NCBI GenBank assembly: GCA_003166955.1
Contig: PMUI01000107.1
Span: forward strand, 61,451-125,450
DNA: 64,000 nt
Direction of reading: 5' to 3'
Origin: Acidobacterium sp.
GTDB taxonomy: Bacteria; Acidobacteriota; Terriglobia; Terriglobales; Acidobacteriaceae
Positions 54,550-61,930 of this stretch are shown here, piece by piece. Both the position numbers and the translations under genes were made by a program. The notes below the pieces were generated by a model, which was given only the letters and a program-made list of their open reading frames with translations, was not told the origin of the DNA and did not search any database. Within the stretch, counting starts at the first letter, position 1, and every line of letters begins with the position of its first letter.

Positions 54550-54744
54550 CTAGCGATGCAGGACCAGCAATTGATCCGCCTTTAACGACAGAGTCGCGAA
54601 GTTCTCACCCTCGTCATCGTCGAACTCCACTTCGAACAACTCCCGCCCCAGCTTCTCGATTACCGTTCCCACTTGTCCCCGCGCCAGATGTCTCGCCGGA
54701 ACATCTTCGAGCAATGCCACCATGTCCTTCGCCTTCAGAGCCAT
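54550..54744 (-). CDS. DUF4926 domain protein
   Basis: 64 residues beginning MALKAKDMVALLEDVPARHL and containing GQVGTVIEKLG, EVEFDDDEGENFATLSLKADQLLVLH. This is a short SH3-like beta-barrel family (DUF4926) of unknown function, often near toxin-antitoxin or immunity genes. Start chosen at 54744 after GGAGGTTGAG. Confidence 0.8.
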   Translation of the reverse strand: MALKAKDMVALLEDVPARHLARGQVGTVIEKLGRELFEVEFDDDEGENFATLSLKADQLLVLHR

Positions 54745-54787
54745 CTCAACCTCCAGCAAACTCCCAACGTTTCTACGAGCTTTTGTA

Positions 54788-54850
54788 ACAGGGCACGATT
54801 TCAATCGTGCCGATACAGCTTACAAACTGACTGGGGCTTTAGCCCCGGCC
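54788..54850. repeat. dispersed double-hairpin repeat
   Basis: Two palindromes in a row: GGCACGATTTCAATCGTGCC, then after about 20 bases GGGGCTTTAGCCCC. It sits between ccmB and the DUF4926 gene. I know similar paired hairpins as dispersed repeats in Acidobacteriota, possibly REP-like; either hairpin could also stop transcription of ccmB. Confidence 0.7.
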
Positions 54851-55522
54851 TTATTCCGCATGCAGGATCACCTCAAACAACATCAGGCACACCGTCGTGA
54901 AAATCACGTCGTACGCGCCCAGCAGTTTGATCCACATCACCGCGTCGCCTTCCCCCGTCAAAATCGCCGTCGCCGACATCACCATGCCCAGCAGCGCCGG
55001 TATAAAAATCGGAAAAAGTATCAGCGGCAGTAACAATTCCCTGTTCCGGGTCCGGATCGAAAGCGCCGCAAAGAAAACTCCGTTCACCATCAGCGCCCAC
55101 GTCCCCAGCGGCAGCACCAGCAGCAGCAGCCACGCATTGCCCAGCGCGTGCAGGTTGTAAAACATCACGAACACCGGCGCCAGCACCAGCTCGACCACCG
55201 TCACAAACAGAAAGTTCGCCAGCGTCTTCCCCAGGAACAGAGACGCCCCCGGAGCCGGCGTCATCCGCAGCGCGTCGAGCACCTGATTCCGCAGCTCCCT
55301 CGCCCACGCCTGATTGAGCGCGCTCACCGCCGCAAACATGGTCGCCACACACAGAATCCCGCCCGCAATCTGCCGGCTCACCGCCCGGGTCGGATCGAAC
55401 GCCAGACTGAACAGCACCACCACCAGCAACGCGAAAAACAGCATCGAGTTGATGGCGTCCTTCGACCGCCACTCCAGCTGCAGGTCTTTCTTCAAATGCG
55501 TCAGGAAATACGCGGGTTTCAT
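54851..55522 (-). CDS. ccmB: heme exporter protein CcmB
   Basis: 223 residues with six TM segments; the membrane subunit of the CcmAB ABC transporter that frees holo-CcmE. Landmarks are FLTHLKKDLQLEWRSKDAINSM at the N-terminus and the TPAPGASLFLGKTLANFLF loop. The start overlaps the ybaK stop (ATGA), so ccmB is translationally coupled to ybaK rather than directly to ccmA. Confidence 0.94.
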   Translation of the reverse strand: MKPAYFLTHLKKDLQLEWRSKDAINSMLFFALLVVVLFSLAFDPTRAVSRQIAGGILCVATMFAAVSALNQAWARELRNQVLDALRMTPAPGASLFLGKTLANFLFVTVVELVLAPVFVMFYNLHALGNAWLLLLVLPLGTWALMVNGVFFAALSIRTRNRELLLPLILFPIFIPALLGMVMSATAILTGEGDAVMWIKLLGAYDVIFTTVCLMLFEVILHAE

Positions 55523-56067
55523 AATTTGTCATCCTGAGCAGATCCTGAGCGAGCGTAACGAGTAGAAGGGGGAGCGGAGGGACCTGCTTTTTCCTTCGTC
55601 AGGTCCGCGACCGTCGCCTTCGAAGCTCGCAAATAATCCGCCGGACTCAGCACCACTTGAACGCCGCGTGTTCCCGCCGACACCGACACCACATCGAACA
55701 ACCCCACCGTCTCATCCACGAAAACGGGGAAATTCTTCTTCGCCCCAAACACCGTCACGCCCCCGCGCACGTAACCAGTCAGCGGCTGCACCTCTTTCAG
55801 CGATACCATCTCCGTCTTCCGCGTCTCCGCCGCCTGCGCGAGCTTCTTGAAGTCCAGCTCTGCATCACCCGGCACCACCGCAAATACATGCTCCCGCTCA
55901 TGCGTCAAGCACAGCAGCGTCTTGAACACCTGCTCCGCCGGCAGCCCAATCTTCTCCGCCACAATCAGCGCCGAAAATTCCTCCGGATCCACCTCGTACT
56001 CGCGAATCTCATACGGGATCCCCAGCGAATCCAGAAACCTCGCAGCGTTCGTCTTCGTCGGAGTCAT
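55519..56067 (-). CDS. ybaK: YbaK-type Cys-tRNA(Pro) deacylase
   Basis: 182 residues of the YbaK/EbsC family, which hydrolyses Cys mischarged on tRNA-Pro. Family segments are EIREYEVDPEEFSAL, VFKTLLCL, and the catalytic-lysine region DFKKLAQAAETRKTEM; GGVTVFGAKKNFPVF is also typical. The last 25 residues (after about VADLT) are encoded by a dispersed TTGTCATCC repeat, so the C-terminus is repeat-derived. The gene lies between ccmA (4-bp overlap) and ccmB (4-bp overlap), an odd place for it. Confidence 0.9.
   Translation of the reverse strand: MTPTKTNAARFLDSLGIPYEIREYEVDPEEFSALIVAEKIGLPAEQVFKTLLCLTHEREHVFAVVPGDAELDFKKLAQAAETRKTEMVSLKEVQPLTGYVRGGVTVFGAKKNFPVFVDETVGLFDVVSVSAGTRGVQVVLSPADYLRASKATVADLTKEKAGPSAPPSTRYARSGSAQDDKL
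55524..55594. repeat. dispersed repeat, TTGTCATCC type, copy 2
   Basis: Shares TTGTCATCC at one end and CGGAGGGACCTGCTTTTT at the other with 49634-49683; the middle is longer and contains TCCTGAGCGAG. It forms the 3' end of ybaK and stops just before the ccmB start codon. Confidence 0.8.
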
Positions 56068-56777
56068 CGCGCCGCCCCCGCCGTCGCCGCGGCTAGACCC
56101 AACCCGCCTCGTTTCGCGTAAGGCCCCTCTTCCAGACTTGCCACCGCCCCCGCATCCAGAGTCAGCACATAATCCGCCAGCGGCTCGGCCAACTCCCGCT
56201 GATGCGTCGTCAGCAATATCGTCCTCTGCTCCGACCTGAAGGTCTCCAGCAGCCGCAGCATCTGGTGCGCGCTCGCAATGTCCATGTTCGAAAACGGCTC
56301 ATCCAGCAGCAGCAGCTCCGGCCGCGAAATCAAAACCCGCGCCAGCGAAGCCCGCTGCTTCATCCCCTGCGAATACTGCCCCACCGGCCTTTCCAGCGCC
56401 GGATCGAGCCCCACACGCCGCAGCGCCTCCTCCGGCGCCACACAATCCCTGCCCCTATACAGGCTCGCGAAATACCGCAAATTCTCCACGCCCGAAAACT
56501 CGTCATACAGCATCGTGGCGTGGCTCATGTAGCCGATCCGCTCCCGCGCCTCCATCGGCTCCTCGGCTTCACCGCCGTCGCCAAACACCCGCACCTTCCC
56601 GTAGCTCGGCTTCAGCAGCCCCGCCAGCGTCCGCAACAGCGTCGACTTCCCCGCTCCGTTCGGCCCCAGCACCAGATAGCACCGCCCGCGCTCAAACTGC
56701 ACCGACACCTTGCGCAGCGCAGCAAAGGTGCCGTACAGCTTCGATACCTCGTCGAACTCCGCGATGATGCTGGTCAT
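56064..56777 (-). CDS. ccmA: ABC transporter ATPase CcmA
   Basis: 237 residues. Walker A is LGPNGAGKSTLLRTL, the signature is YSQGMKQRASLAR, Walker B is LLLLDEPFSNMD, and the H-loop is TTHQREL. With CcmB it forms the ABC transporter of cytochrome c maturation system I. The assignment to CcmA rests on its neighbours ccmB and ccmE, since the ATPase itself is generic. Confidence 0.92.
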   Translation of the reverse strand: MTSIIAEFDEVSKLYGTFAALRKVSVQFERGRCYLVLGPNGAGKSTLLRTLAGLLKPSYGKVRVFGDGGEAEEPMEARERIGYMSHATMLYDEFSGVENLRYFASLYRGRDCVAPEEALRRVGLDPALERPVGQYSQGMKQRASLARVLISRPELLLLDEPFSNMDIASAHQMLRLLETFRSEQRTILLTTHQRELAEPLADYVLTLDAGAVASLEEGPYAKRGGLGLAAATAGAAR

Positions 56778-56877
56778 GGTTGCTTCCTGCGCAGTCTAAC
56801 TCCGGCCCCGCCGCAAACACACTTCGACCGCACGCGCAGCCGGCGGCTGCACCATCCTTATTACTATTCCCTCTGCC

Positions 56878-57363
56878 CTATTGTGCGTTGCCGGCCGTGT
56901 CCGCCGTTGTCGCCATCGCTGTCGTCTGCCCCGCCCCGGCGCCTGCCGTTTTCTGCTGGCCCGGCTGCGCAGGCGCGTATTTCGAAGCGCATTTCGCCTG
57001 CAGCTGCGTCGCGTGGAACACGCCATCCCGCCCAAACGTCCCAATGGCCAGCGCCTGGCTGTTGTCCTTGAACGTGTCCGGCGGCGGCTCGTCACCCGTG
57101 TAAGAAACCTTCAGCTTGCGGTCCAGTTCCACCAGCACAAAGCTCGCATGCGACCCGTCGCGCACGATGCTCCCCGGCGCCACGCTCCCGGCCACCCGCA
57201 AATTCCGCGTATAAGCCTTCCCGCCCATCGACTGCAGTTCCTGAATCGTGACGTAGTAGCTCTTGTTGGCCTCGACTCCGGTCACCGCGAGGTACGAAAT
57301 CGCGCCCACAATCAGCACCACCGCCACTGCAATCCGCACCGTCTGCTTGTTGCCGTTCTTCAT
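56878..57363 (-). CDS. ccmE: heme chaperone CcmE, CxxxY variant
   Basis: 161 residues: one N-terminal TM (VRIAVAVVLIVGAISYLAV), then the OB-fold heme chaperone domain (NLRVAGSVAPGSI, SFVLVELDRKLKVSYTG, AIGTFGRDGVFHATQL). At the heme attachment site the family reads HxxxY, usually within KHDENY; here it is AKCASKY, a Cys in place of His. This CxxxY form is known in archaea and some deltaproteobacteria. A flexible Ala/Thr/Gln tail of 30 residues follows. First gene of the ccm run on the minus strand. Confidence 0.92.
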   Translation of the reverse strand: MKNGNKQTVRIAVAVVLIVGAISYLAVTGVEANKSYYVTIQELQSMGGKAYTRNLRVAGSVAPGSIVRDGSHASFVLVELDRKLKVSYTGDEPPPDTFKDNSQALAIGTFGRDGVFHATQLQAKCASKYAPAQPGQQKTAGAGAGQTTAMATTADTAGNAQ

Positions 57364-57530
57364 GATGACTCTATTGTAAGCAGTCCCGCCCAAACCCCGC
57401 ATGTGACGAATATCACCGTCCGCCGAGTCGAGCCGGTTCGCCCCCTTGAAGCCGAACGGCCCAGCTCGCAAGTGACGACGCCCGGCACCGGGCCGGGCGT
57501 CTGCGTTTGCGCGAAGCGCGTCCGCCTGGA

Positions 57531-57573
57531 CAGCCTGCCCTGAGCGAGTAGGCGCAAGCCAACAAGTCGAATG
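57531..57573. repeat. isolated copy of the GCCTGCCCTGAGCGAG repeat
   Basis: AGCCTGCCCTGAGCGAG followed by GTCGAATGGGG, related to the unit that is tandemly repeated in the O-antigen ligase gene. It lies just past the ilvE stop, in the 221-base gap before ccmE. Near 57477-57499 the gap also holds the GC-rich hairpin GACGCCCGGC/GGCCGGGCGTC. Confidence 0.7.
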
Positions 57574-57584
57574 GGGCCAGTCCC

Positions 57585-58523
57585 TCAGGCCGTCACCGGC
57601 TGCTCCGCCGTCACCCGCACCGGCGTCAGCCAGCCAAAACGATCCGGCTTCAGACCGTTGGCAATCCCCATGAACTCGTCTTTCAGCTGGTTGGTGATTG
57701 GTCCCGGATTCCCATCGGCAACCTGAATCCGATCCACCGACCGGATCGGCGTCACCTCCGCCGCGGTCCCCGTGAAGAACACCTCGTCCGCGATGTAGAT
57801 CATCTCTCGCGGCATCGCCTGCTCCACCACCGGGATGCCGAAGTGCCGCGCCAGGGTCAGCACCGAGTCGCGCGTGATCCCCGACAGCACGGAATTCGCC
57901 AGCGGCGAGGTATAGAGCACGCCGTTCCGGACCAGGAACAGATTCTCGCCCGACCCCTCCGCCAAATAGCCGTTCACATCCAGCGCAATCCCTTCCTGAT
58001 ACCCGTTGACATCGGCCTCCATCCGGATCAGCTGCGAGTTCGCGTAGTTCGCTCCCGTCTTCGCCAGCGATGGCATGGTGTTCGGCGCCAGCCGGTTCCA
58101 CGACGAAATGCACACATCGGCCGCGTCGCCCGCCATGTATTTCCCCCAGGGAAAATTCGCGATGTACACCTCAATCGGCGACCCCTTCGGGTTCACGCCA
58201 ATCTCGCCATACCCGCGCAGCGCAATCGGCCGGATGTAGCACGGCGCAACGGCGTTCGCCTCCACCGTCTCCACCACTGCCGAGCACAGCTGATCGAGCG
58301 ACCACGGCAGCGTCATCCGGTAAATGCGCGCGGAATCCAGCATCCTCTGCATGTGCTCCGGCAGCCGAAACACCGCCGCGCCCTCAGGCTGCGCGTAGCA
58401 GCGAATGCCTTCAAACACCGACGACCCGTAATGCACCACGTGGCTCATCACGTGGATCTGGGCCTTATCCCAGGGAATCAGATTGCCGTTGTGCCAGATT
58501 TTTGCGGTCGGCTGGATGGGCAT
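57585..58523 (-). CDS. ilvE: branched-chain amino acid aminotransferase
   Basis: 312 residues of fold-type IV PLP aminotransferase. The start MPIQPTAKIWHNG, HYGSSVFEGIRCY, the family segment YIRPIALRGYGEIGVNPKG, and EGSGENLFLVRNG with FFTGTAAEVTPI are all standard; the PLP lysine is expected near TGANYANSQL. It makes the last step of Val, Leu and Ile synthesis. The ATG at 58523 has an AAGGAGATGG site. A long imperfect inverted repeat lies about 100 bases upstream. Confidence 0.94.
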   Translation of the reverse strand: MPIQPTAKIWHNGNLIPWDKAQIHVMSHVVHYGSSVFEGIRCYAQPEGAAVFRLPEHMQRMLDSARIYRMTLPWSLDQLCSAVVETVEANAVAPCYIRPIALRGYGEIGVNPKGSPIEVYIANFPWGKYMAGDAADVCISSWNRLAPNTMPSLAKTGANYANSQLIRMEADVNGYQEGIALDVNGYLAEGSGENLFLVRNGVLYTSPLANSVLSGITRDSVLTLARHFGIPVVEQAMPREMIYIADEVFFTGTAAEVTPIRSVDRIQVADGNPGPITNQLKDEFMGIANGLKPDRFGWLTPVRVTAEQPVTA

Positions 58524-58619
58524 GAAACGCCATCTCCTTTCACTTGCGCAGACTCGATTATATCTGCCCCGCCGCACCCTTCGCGCCCGCGCAACCGATG
58601 CAGCAATGACGCGAAAGTA

Positions 58620-58798
58620 CCAGGGTGTATCGACGTATAGGGATGGGCAGCGACGGGAGCCATTTTTTCTCGGATCGAGGAGAGAGGAGCGACGCATACC
58701 GGGTGTCTGTTAGCGACGAAGGACAAAGAGCCGGGGAAAAATGGCCCCGTCCCGAAGGGTCGCAACGCTGCCCGTTCCTATATGTCGATACACCCTGG
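58620..58798. repeat. long inverted-repeat element
   Basis: Arms of 33 bp, 58620-58652 and 58766-58798, match at 30 positions; the three differences are all G-U compatible, so an RNA hairpin would be fully paired. Each arm is followed inward by a second shorter pair (ACGGGAGCCATTTTTT at 58653-58668 with GAAAAATGGCCCCGT at 58736-58750). The element begins where the YhhQ gene ends and occupies most of the gap before ilvE. Confidence 0.85.
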
Positions 58799-58800
58799 GA

Positions 58801-59490
58801 TCAGGCCACTTCCCTCGGCCGCTCCCGCAGCAGAAACGGATTGAAGTCCGTCTCCCGGTCGAACGTGTCCACGCCCTCGGCCCGCTTCAGCCACGCCACC
58901 ACCAGGTAGGTCACCGGCGTCGCCAGCGTCTCATACACCACCTTAATAAGGTAGGACGACAGAATCATGATCCCGATGGTGTTCCACGAGGTGTATCCCG
59001 CAAACGCAATCACGATTACCAGCGCCGTGTCCACCGCCTGCCCCGTCACCGTCGAGCCAATCGTCCGCGTCCACAGCCATCGCCCCCCGGTCAGCACCTT
59101 CATCTTCGCCAGCGTGAACGAATTGGTAAACTCGCCCGCCCAGTACGCGATCAAACTCGCCACCGCGAATCGCGGCACCAGCCCAAACACCGTCGCAAAC
59201 GCCTGCTGATTCGGCCACCCCGGCGCCGGCGGCAGCGCCACCGCTACTTCCCCCATCACCGCCAGCAGTCCCATCGCGAAAAATCCAATCCAGATCGCTC
59301 GCCGCGACGCTGCGTATCCATACACCTCGGTAAAAACATCGCCACAGATATAAGCGATGGGAAACAGCAGCTGCGCCCCGCTCACCTTGAGCGGCCCAAT
59401 CTGGCAAATCTTCTGCCCCACCAGATTCGACACCAGCAGCACCACCACAAATCCGATGGTCAGCAGATCGAGATAGCGAAAGCGCCGCAT
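58801..59490 (-). CDS. yhhQ: YhhQ-family queuosine precursor transporter
   Basis: 229 residues from the ATG giving MRRFRYLD; frames extend 18 codons further with no better ribosome site. Six TM segments are visible, with the family signatures LLVSNLVGQKI, FPIAYICGDVFTEVYGY, and the C-terminal half ending TYLVVAWLKRAEGVDTFD. These proteins import queuosine precursors such as 7-cyano-7-deazaguanine. The TGA stop directly abuts the long inverted-repeat element. Confidence 0.88.
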   Translation of the reverse strand: MRRFRYLDLLTIGFVVVLLVSNLVGQKICQIGPLKVSGAQLLFPIAYICGDVFTEVYGYAASRRAIWIGFFAMGLLAVMGEVAVALPPAPGWPNQQAFATVFGLVPRFAVASLIAYWAGEFTNSFTLAKMKVLTGGRWLWTRTIGSTVTGQAVDTALVIVIAFAGYTSWNTIGIMILSSYLIKVVYETLATPVTYLVVAWLKRAEGVDTFDRETDFNPFLLRERPREVA

Positions 59491-59649
59491 AAGAAGTCGA
59501 GAATACCGCACCGCATCGGTATTGAGCATCTGGCTACGCTGCACGCAGGAACCGATGCTGTTTCGCGTGGCGATGCCATCGCCCTGTGATATCTGTCAGT
59601 CAGCGGTTTCCGCGTAATTGCGGATCGCAGGATCGTAATTGGAGGATCG

Positions 59650-59787
59650 ATGCTCACAGGCATCAAGCGTCTGCTCGGCTGGATCTGCGGCCCCCTGTTT
59701 GCGCTCGCGATCGTCATCGCGGTGCATTTCTTCGAACGCAGACTCCGCTTCGAGATTCGCCGCGACCCCGCCTGGCGCTCTCACTGA
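59650..59787 (+). CDS. small single-TM protein
   Basis: 45 residues: MLTGIKRLLGW, a TM helix (ICGPLFALAIVIAVHFF) and a charged tail RRLRFEIRRDPAWRSH. It has a strong GGAGGATCG site immediately upstream. There is no family I can name. It is short enough to be missed by gene callers, but the ribosome site and topology favour a real gene. Confidence 0.6.
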   Translation: MLTGIKRLLGWICGPLFALAIVIAVHFFERRLRFEIRRDPAWRSH

Positions 59788-59941
59788 CTGCGGCTCGTCG
59801 GCCTCCGCCCTGTTCCCCGTACCCTCTACCCTGTGCCCCGCGGCCTGTGGACTGTCCTTTGACTTTGCCCCACTCGCCCGTTAGAGTCAGAAGTGGCGTG
59901 CCTGCGCGGTCGAGCCTCCATCAGGCCCCCGCAGCCTCAGC

Positions 59942-60019
59942 GTCCCCGTCGTCTAGCCCGGCCCAGGACACCGCCCTTTCACGGCGATAACACGGGTTCA
60001 AATCCCGTCGGGGACGCCA
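59942..60019 (+). tRNA. tRNA-Glu (UUC)
   Basis: Acceptor stem GTCCCCG/CGGGGAC, anticodon loop CTTTCAC (anticodon TTC), T arm CGGGTTCAAATCCCG, discriminator G and an encoded CCA at 60017-60019. The anticodon stem has one C-A mismatch at its base (CCGCC against GGCGA). The 3' half is shared with the end of the recombinase frame on the opposite strand, which marks it as the integration site of the following island. Confidence 0.93.
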
Positions 60020-61526
60020 ACAATCCATTTCCGATAATCATCCCTTCTAAAGTGCTGAATAAAGAGGAATTGGAGCGGTTCAAAATCCCCGATTCGGGAG
60101 AGTAGGCCAAACCCTCATCGAATAGCAGATTTTGAACCCGCTGGCGTTGCTCCGGCCCAGCAATCTCCCAAGCTCGCGCGATATCGACCAAAAGCAACTC
60201 GGCGAACTGCACAAAGGATTCTGTGGTCGCGCGACTTGATTCAATGCTCTCCAGCTCACCCTCAGTTGCGGTGATCTCGGCATCGAACTGCGCTTTTACT
60301 TCGTTGTATTCGGCATCGGAGAGACCGCCGCGCAGGTTCTTTTTCAATAGCTCCGACTTTAATCTCCTCTGGTCGACAAGCCGCGATGCCAAAACCTTGA
60401 TCCGGCTCTCGGCCTCTGCGTATTTCTCCGACCATACTTTCGCCGCAATTTTAGGGAAATCGGAGACTACTTCCGGCGATGGACGGAGGCGTTTCAGCAG
60501 ACAGCGAAACTCTGTTTCTAGTCGCTCGCTGGATAGTTTCACGGCGCGACATCCTGGCTTGCGGCACCAGTAACGTGGATATCGCTTGCTCCTGCCCTTT
60601 GCAAATCCTCCCGTTAGAGGTGTTCCGCAAGCCTCGCACTTCACAAGCCCCTTCAGCGGTAATGCGGGATTGAACTTCCGCTTTGGTGTGGGGGTTGGTC
60701 GTCTACCGTCAAGAATCGCCTGTACGCTGTCGAACAAATCTTGAGGGATAAGCGACTGATGGAGGCCCCGAACCGGCTCAAAACTAGAATCGCTCGGGAG
60801 ACGCACCCATCCGCAGTACAGTGGATTTCTGAGAACCGAATTGAATGTCTGGGGTGACAAAGGTCTTCCGACAATTGATTTCAGACCGCGTTGTGTGACC
60901 ATCGCGAGGGCATCGGACTTCTTGTGGTTCCCAGTACTCATCAACTCGAACGCCAACCGGATAAGCGGCGCACGTTCGGGATCGGGCACAATGTTGGCGC
61001 CCTCCTTGCCGCCGACATTCAAGTACCCAATCGGAGCTCGAAACGGGAATCGTCCCGCAGCCGCCGACTGCCTCGTTCTCTCCTGCATCTTTTCTGAAAG
61101 GGCATCGGAGAAGAATTGGTTGAATCCGCCGACCATGTTCGCCGCAAGCTTCCCTGCCGCCGTTTCATCAACATTCGCTTCGTACGTCGAGCGTACTGAT
61201 ATGCCTATCCTGAGCAGCCCTTCGATGGTTGCGGCTTGGTCCTGAAGATTCCTTGCGAATCTACTCAGGTCCTGTACCACAACGTATCGCACGTGACCCC
61301 GCTCGGCTTTACAGAAGGCGAGCATTCGCTGGAATTCGGGCCTATCAGCAGACCTAGCGGATTCACCGGGATCAACAAAAGTCTCAACAACCGCAAGACC
61401 CCTCTGCCTGCAATATTCGCGGCAGCGTCTCTCCTGATTGGCGAGATTCAGCGGGCCTTGCGCTTGTTCCGACGTCGAGACTCTGACGTAAATTACCGCC
61501 CCATTTTCCACTTTCACTTTTTCCAT
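59979..61526 (-). CDS. large serine recombinase
   Basis: 515 residues. The resolvase domain opens with AVIYVRVSTSEQAQGPLN (catalytic Ser in VRVST) and has DLSRFARNLQDQA. The recombinase domain follows (FRAPIGYLNVGGKEG; NPLYCGWVR), then a zinc ribbon CEACGTPL ... CRKPGC and a coiled coil. The last 12 residues (ASPTGFEPVLSP) are encoded by the complement of the tRNA-Glu 3' half. Start set at the ATG giving MEKVKVENG; a GTG seven codons earlier is possible. It is the integrase of the island. Confidence 0.92.
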   Translation of the reverse strand: MEKVKVENGAVIYVRVSTSEQAQGPLNLANQERRCREYCRQRGLAVVETFVDPGESARSADRPEFQRMLAFCKAERGHVRYVVVQDLSRFARNLQDQAATIEGLLRIGISVRSTYEANVDETAAGKLAANMVGGFNQFFSDALSEKMQERTRQSAAAGRFPFRAPIGYLNVGGKEGANIVPDPERAPLIRLAFELMSTGNHKKSDALAMVTQRGLKSIVGRPLSPQTFNSVLRNPLYCGWVRLPSDSSFEPVRGLHQSLIPQDLFDSVQAILDGRRPTPTPKRKFNPALPLKGLVKCEACGTPLTGGFAKGRSKRYPRYWCRKPGCRAVKLSSERLETEFRCLLKRLRPSPEVVSDFPKIAAKVWSEKYAEAESRIKVLASRLVDQRRLKSELLKKNLRGGLSDAEYNEVKAQFDAEITATEGELESIESSRATTESFVQFAELLLVDIARAWEIAGPEQRQRVQNLLFDEGLAYSPESGILNRSNSSLFSTLEGMIIGNGLLASPTGFEPVLSP

Positions 61527-61561
61527 AAGGTCGTTTCCTGCTGACACCCACTTGCGCCATG

Positions 61562-61744
61562 TTAAGCCGCTCTTCTCGTTTCACCCGACAGCATGAGGTC
61601 GGTTCGCTGTCCCGGCGTAAGACTTCCGAAAATGCGGGCGAAGACGTCTGCTAGCTGTTCCATTTCCTGAAGCCGCTGCTGGCGGAGCGTCTCCGACAGG
61701 TTGAGCAGTTCAGCATCCGTCTTCCGTCCATTGTTTTGCTTCAC
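61562..61744 (-). CDS. small helical protein of the island
   Basis: 60 residues from a GTG start, MKQNNGRKTDAELLNLSETL then a helix with a heptad-like pattern (RQQRLQEMEQLADVFARIFG). No family recognised. It is directly adjacent (zero gap) to the 41-aa gene upstream and 35 bases before the recombinase, so the three form one operon. It may be a recombination directionality or regulatory factor; this is a guess from position. Confidence 0.55.
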   Translation of the reverse strand: MKQNNGRKTDAELLNLSETLRQQRLQEMEQLADVFARIFGSLTPGQRTDLMLSGETRRAA

Positions 61745-61870
61745 CTACCTTCCAAATTGGAAGCTTTCCTGAAGCGCCAACCACATCAAGAAAGTTGCGG
61801 GTTTCACGCCAACCCGCTGGCAATAAAGGAAGTAGCGTTGATACGCTTCCTCCGGGGTTTCTCCTTTCAT
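61745..61870 (-). CDS. 41-residue protein, apparently leaderless
   Basis: MKGETPEEAYQRYFLYCQRV followed by GVKPATFLMWLALQESFQFGR. A short all-helical protein, perhaps a truncated helix-turn-helix. No ribosome site precedes it; instead a TATAAT box (61878-61883 on the minus strand) lies seven bases before the ATG, which would start transcription at or very near the start codon. First gene of the recombinase operon. Confidence 0.55.
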   Translation of the reverse strand: MKGETPEEAYQRYFLYCQRVGVKPATFLMWLALQESFQFGR

Positions 61871-61877
61871 AACTGCT

Positions 61878-61883
61878 ATTATA
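61878..61883 (-). promoter_or_regulatory. -10 box of the recombinase operon
   Basis: A perfect TATAAT on the minus strand, seven bases from the ATG at 61870. No good -35 is seen at the proper spacing, only an A/T run. Confidence 0.55.
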
Positions 61884-61930
61884 GTTTTTATCGGTAGTAC
61901 AAAAAATACAACAAATCATGGCACACATCA

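Noticed and set aside
56878..58113. 411-codon minus-strand frame covering ccmE and part of ilvE
   Set aside because: Only the last 161 codons match CcmE; the upstream part is a shifted shadow of ilvE.
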